The notes under the pieces were generated by a model, which did no database searches, was not told the origin of the DNA, and worked only from the letters and a program-made list of their open reading frames with translations. The translations under genes and the position numbers were made by a program. A stretch of 64,000 bases of DNA, taken from the NCBI GenBank assembly GCA_016709995.1, contig JADJLQ010000003.1, positions 62,001-126,000 of the forward strand, read 5' to 3'. This stretch comes from Saprospiraceae bacterium (GTDB lineage Bacteria; Bacteroidota; Bacteroidia; Chitinophagales; Saprospiraceae). How positions within the stretch are numbered: position 1 is the stretch's first letter; every line of letters begins with the position of its first letter. Below are positions 60,974 to 64,000 of this stretch, one piece after another.

Positions 60974-61845
60974 ATTGCCTTTGCACGTTTTTTAAAAAAA
61001 GCCATCAGCGCTTCGATATAGGATTGATCAGTACGCACCTGGATCAGGTCAGAAGCGGACTTATTAAATATTTCTTTGGTCTTCATCATATGCGATTCAA
61101 ACCTTTGATGATAATCTTGCCTGATCGATTGACTGGAAGTATCGACCCAGGCTAAATCACCAGTCTCTGTATTGTACATTTGGATGAATCCCAGGTCTGG
61201 CAGATATTCTTCCTTTGGGTCGTAAAGATGGATGCCTATCAAATCATGTTTGTTGCCCAATATGCGCAAAGGAAGGTCGTACTGTTCATCCCAAAAGTCT
61301 GATAAGATAAATCCTATGCTTCGTTTTTTAATGACATTATTAAAAAATTGAAGCGAATCACCCAACCGCGTTTTTTTACCTTTTGGAGCGGCATTGATCA
61401 ATTCTCTCAGGATACGAAGTATATGTTGCCTTCCTTTTTTTGGTGGAATAAAGAGCTCGATCTGATCTGAAAAAAGGATGAGACCTACTTTATCATTGTT
61501 AGAGCTGGCAGAAAAAGCAAGTACAGCACAGATCTCTGTAGCCCATTCTCTTTTTTGTTGCTGATATGTGCCAAAGTAAGATGAAGGGCTGATATCAACC
61601 ATGAGCATCAGCGTGAGCTCCCGTTCTTCTTCAAAGATTTTGATAAAAGCTTCGTTGGTACGGGCCGTTACATTCCAATCGATGTTGCGCACATCATCTC
61701 CGTACTGGTAGGGTCTGACCTCACTAAAAGACATACCCCTTCCTTTGAATGTGCTATGATATTCACCAGTAAATAAATGTTTGCTGATACTACGTGTCTT
61801 GATCTCGATTTTTCTGACTTTCTTCAATAACTCGGCGGTATCCAT
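60970..61845 (-). CDS. DUF58 protein
   Basis: 291 aa. N-terminal YHSTFKGRGMSFSEVRPYQYGDDVRNIDWNVTART is the DUF58 signature; a VWA-like segment with MVDISPSSYFG follows. In these operons DUF58 works with MoxR as an ATPase/VWA chaperone pair. Ten bases after the DUF3298-like gene. Confidence 0.92.
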   Translation of the reverse strand: MDTAELLKKVRKIEIKTRSISKHLFTGEYHSTFKGRGMSFSEVRPYQYGDDVRNIDWNVTARTNEAFIKIFEEERELTLMLMVDISPSSYFGTYQQQKREWATEICAVLAFSASSNNDKVGLILFSDQIELFIPPKKGRQHILRILRELINAAPKGKKTRLGDSLQFFNNVIKKRSIGFILSDFWDEQYDLPLRILGNKHDLIGIHLYDPKEEYLPDLGFIQMYNTETGDLAWVDTSSQSIRQDYHQRFESHMMKTKEIFNKSASDLIQVRTDQSYIEALMAFFKKRAKAI

Positions 61846-61854
61846 ATCGATCGC

Positions 61855-63144
61855 TTATAATGGAAAGTATTTGGGTGAAAGGTGGTCCTTTAGTTCTGAA
61901 TAAGGTATAATAATTTGCCTGAACCCATAGATCAAATCATAGGGAGCAGAGATAGAGAGGCCTTCTTTTTTAAGAGTCAATATGCTAAAATCTGCTACAG
62001 TCAATGATTTGTAATCCAGGGAGGATCCTGTCTTTAATTTGTTCAATTCTTTATTTACCCAGGCATCTTTGAATTTGCGAAAACCACTTACATTAGTCAT
62101 TAGCGTCGATTCACCAAGCAGGTCTCCTGATTTGATATCGAAAGTAAAAGGCATAGATTGGATGGATTCTTCCCAGGAGTTTTTTATATGCATAATACCG
62201 GAGACAAAATGGTCGTCGAGAAAATCAAACTGTGGCCAGATGCTCATGCGATAGACCATCCGGTCACTTTGGTCAGCCGGTTTTTCAGACAGTAAGATCC
62301 TTTTTTTCTCCTGGATGACCACTAAAAATGAATCTATCAGGTTTTTAAACCAGATCGAAGTACCTGACTTGTCTATTTTGGGATAGGTGATGTCGACGGC
62401 CATCCAATGATCTGCAAAAGATTCCTGGGATATGGCTACCTGGTTGACAAGATCTAAAGATTTGGTGTATTCGATCGTGCCCAGCTTATAATTAATATCG
62501 ATTCGTTTGTCATTGACTTTCCAGGTACTTAGTTTTCCAGCGTTATGTTGTAGATAATCTACCATATTGGATTCCTGGTGAAAGCTTTCATCATCCTTAA
62601 TTTCTGATGTACCGTACAGGGTCTTGTTGAGCATTTTATAATAAAACTTCTCAGCGATTTGGTCTGAAAAATCTTTGTGTATCAAGACCATACATTCATC
62701 CGGGTCTGATTTGGAGGCATAGGATCTTACCCAAAAAGTAGTGGCGGGTGCAGGACTACCTTCTTTGAGCGAGATGCTGGCATTATAGGTTCGATCCGCA
62801 TTGTACCAGGTGCCTCGTACAGATTGGTCATCCATCTCCAAAGCAAACTTGCCGGTCAGGGTCGAGTTTAGATCTTGCTCATCCAATTTTAGCTTGTTGT
62901 TTTGGATGGTGCCGGAAAGTACATACTTGGTTTTATTGTCTCCAAAATAAAAATAACCTTTACAGTTTTCGCCATCAGATACCAGGTCCAGTTGAACAGG
63001 AATGGTTTCATCCCAAAATCCGGAATAGGTCTTTTCCCAGGCTACAGTTTTGTTTTTGAAAAACTGATCGGCCAGGCCGGTCTCCAGGGACTGAGTCTGA
63101 CTGATGAATGGAAATAAAAAATAATACAGGAATAATATTCTCAT
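61855..63144 (-). CDS. Exported protein with DUF3298/RsiV-like C-terminus
   Basis: 429 aa, signal peptide (MRILFLYYFLFPFISQTQS). Three parts: an N-terminal beta-rich domain (about 25-130), a middle domain, and a C-terminal segment of RsiV/DUF3298 type (ISAPYDLIYGFRQIIIPYSELKDHLSP). Such domains bind lysozyme in RsiV, but I cannot tell what it binds here. Its insertion between moxR and DUF58 is not part of the standard Bat order. Confidence 0.7.
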   Translation of the reverse strand: MRILFLYYFLFPFISQTQSLETGLADQFFKNKTVAWEKTYSGFWDETIPVQLDLVSDGENCKGYFYFGDNKTKYVLSGTIQNNKLKLDEQDLNSTLTGKFALEMDDQSVRGTWYNADRTYNASISLKEGSPAPATTFWVRSYASKSDPDECMVLIHKDFSDQIAEKFYYKMLNKTLYGTSEIKDDESFHQESNMVDYLQHNAGKLSTWKVNDKRIDINYKLGTIEYTKSLDLVNQVAISQESFADHWMAVDITYPKIDKSGTSIWFKNLIDSFLVVIQEKKRILLSEKPADQSDRMVYRMSIWPQFDFLDDHFVSGIMHIKNSWEESIQSMPFTFDIKSGDLLGESTLMTNVSGFRKFKDAWVNKELNKLKTGSSLDYKSLTVADFSILTLKKEGLSISAPYDLIYGFRQIIIPYSELKDHLSPKYFPL

Positions 63145-64000
63145 TAGGGTACTTCTACTTTGGCTAAAATCTCTGAAATAATGTGGTCTGAGTTTTTGTT
63201 TTCTGCTTCTGCTTCATAGGTCAGTCCTATACGGTGTCGCATCACATCTTTGGCAATGTAACGCACATCGTCCGGGATGACAAATCCTCTTTTGTTAATA
63301 AAAGCTACGGCTTTTGATGCGAGGGCAAGATTGATGCTGGCGCGGGGAGAAGCACCGTATTGGATAAAATTCTGTAGTTCGTCCAATTTGTATTCAGCAG
63401 GCTGCCTGGAGGCAAATACGATATCGATAATGTATCGTTCTATTTTTTCATCCATATAAATAGTGTTCAAAACCTCTCTGGCTTTGAGGATATTTTCAGT
63501 CTGCACCACCGGAGTGATCGCCCTCAGTTTTTCGTCACCAATATTCATGCGGATGATCTGGCGCTCCTCTTCTTTGGTGGGATATCCTATAAGTACTTTG
63601 AGCATAAATCGGTCTACCTGAGCTTCAGGCAGGGGATAAGTGCCTTCCTGTTCTATGGGGTTTTGCGTAGCAAGGACCAGGAAAGGCTCTTCCAGGCGAT
63701 AAGTTTCCTTGCCGATGGTGACCTGCTTCTCCTGCATGGCTTCGAGCAATGCACTTTGCACTTTGGCAGGAGCACGATTGATCTCGTCAGCGAGGATAAA
63801 ATTTGCAAAAATAGGGCCTTTGCGAACCTGGAAGTCATTGATCCCCTGATTATAAATGAGTGTACCTATGATATCAGCTGGCAATAAATCTGGAGTAAAC
63901 TGGATCCTTTGGAAAGATGCATTGACTGCCCCTGCAAGGCTTTTGATGGCTAAGGTTTTTGCCAGGCCTGGAAGACCCTCCAGCAGAATATGACCTTTGC
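63144..64000 (-). CDS. MoxR-family AAA+ ATPase, cut by window edge
   Basis: The frame stays open to the right edge: at 63885-64000 it reads GHILLEGLPGLAKT (Walker A), AIKSLAGAVNASFQRIQFTPDLLPADIIGT. Walker B is FILADEINRAPAKVQSALLEAMQE, and sensor residues and the arginine-finger region follow. At least 285 residues are present; the 5' end is missing. MoxR ATPases partner with VWA proteins (DUF58, BatA, BatB). First visible gene of the Bat operon. Confidence 0.95.
   Translation of the reverse strand, partial: KGHILLEGLPGLAKTLAIKSLAGAVNASFQRIQFTPDLLPADIIGTLIYNQGINDFQVRKGPIFANFILADEINRAPAKVQSALLEAMQEKQVTIGKETYRLEEPFLVLATQNPIEQEGTYPLPEAQVDRFMLKVLIGYPTKEEERQIIRMNIGDEKLRAITPVVQTENILKAREVLNTIYMDEKIERYIIDIVFASRQPAEYKLDELQNFIQYGASPRASINLALASKAVAFINKRGFVIPDDVRYIAKDVMRHRIGLTYEAEAENKNSDHIISEILAKVEVP

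Overview
The window reads as chromosomal DNA of a Bacteroidota bacterium, most likely near the Saprospiraceae/Chitinophagales. The evidence is of several kinds. Promoters fit the Bacteroidota consensus (TTTG, about 20 nt, TAnnTTTG). The F0F1 genes run atpBEFHAG with atpD and atpC absent. There is a gliding-motility/type IX secretion C-terminal domain protein, a PUR-alpha-like DUF3276 protein, a Bat (aerotolerance) operon and two GH29 fucosidases. The genus assignment is inference; the phylum is well supported.

Layout. 1-6660 is an accessory island. Two pairs of roughly 220-310 bp non-coding direct repeats flank a double-glycine peptide (bacteriocin-like) locus. It holds two short precursors (one only 56 aa), a strong terminator, a very AT-rich CPBP membrane protease, an HlyD adaptor and a peptidase-containing ABC exporter. 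6688-11978 is the ATP synthase operon, with a hairpin between atpE and atpF. 12300-24293 is carbohydrate metabolism: an exported RraA-like protein, a Tat-exported enolase-superfamily dehydratase, a ferredoxin, tRNA-Lys, an operon xylB-GH29-xylA-DUF3127, an EamA permease and a second GH29 lipoprotein. 24580-29223 encodes a 2-oxoacid:ferredoxin oxidoreductase operon with a GltD-like iron-sulfur flavoprotein.

29596-33524 (minus strand) is the most interesting part. A complete ubiquitin-like sulfur-carrier route to cysteine (cysM, JAMM protease, CysO-like carrier ending GG-KN, MoeZ-like E1-rhodanese) lies behind a consensus promoter and two tandem cysteine-codon leader ORFs. One is 25 aa with eight Cys, the other 43 aa with four Cys, and each is followed by an intrinsic-terminator hairpin. 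The second leader contains a perfect 12-nt sequence complementary to the 5' arm of its terminator, which is the antiterminator expected for ribosome-mediated attenuation. I read this as a double cysteine attenuator.

33525-45492 holds a secreted protein of unknown function, DUF3276, an ABC exporter, ComEC with a helix-hairpin-helix protein, a FucP-like permease, DapF, an OmpA/HhH pair, a rhomboid protease and KdsD. 45656-55039 holds RecQ, AroQ, an M14 peptidase, a large SprB-repeat/CHU_C surface protein and AsnS. 55050 to the end is a Bat operon (moxR - DUF3298-like - DUF58 - BatD/DUF4381-like - batA - batB - batC - BatD-like - batD); moxR runs off the right edge.

The two fucosidases, the fucose permease, the sugar isomerase/kinase pair and the exported acid-sugar enzymes together suggest growth on plant or algal polysaccharides. 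Their assembly into one pathway is inference.
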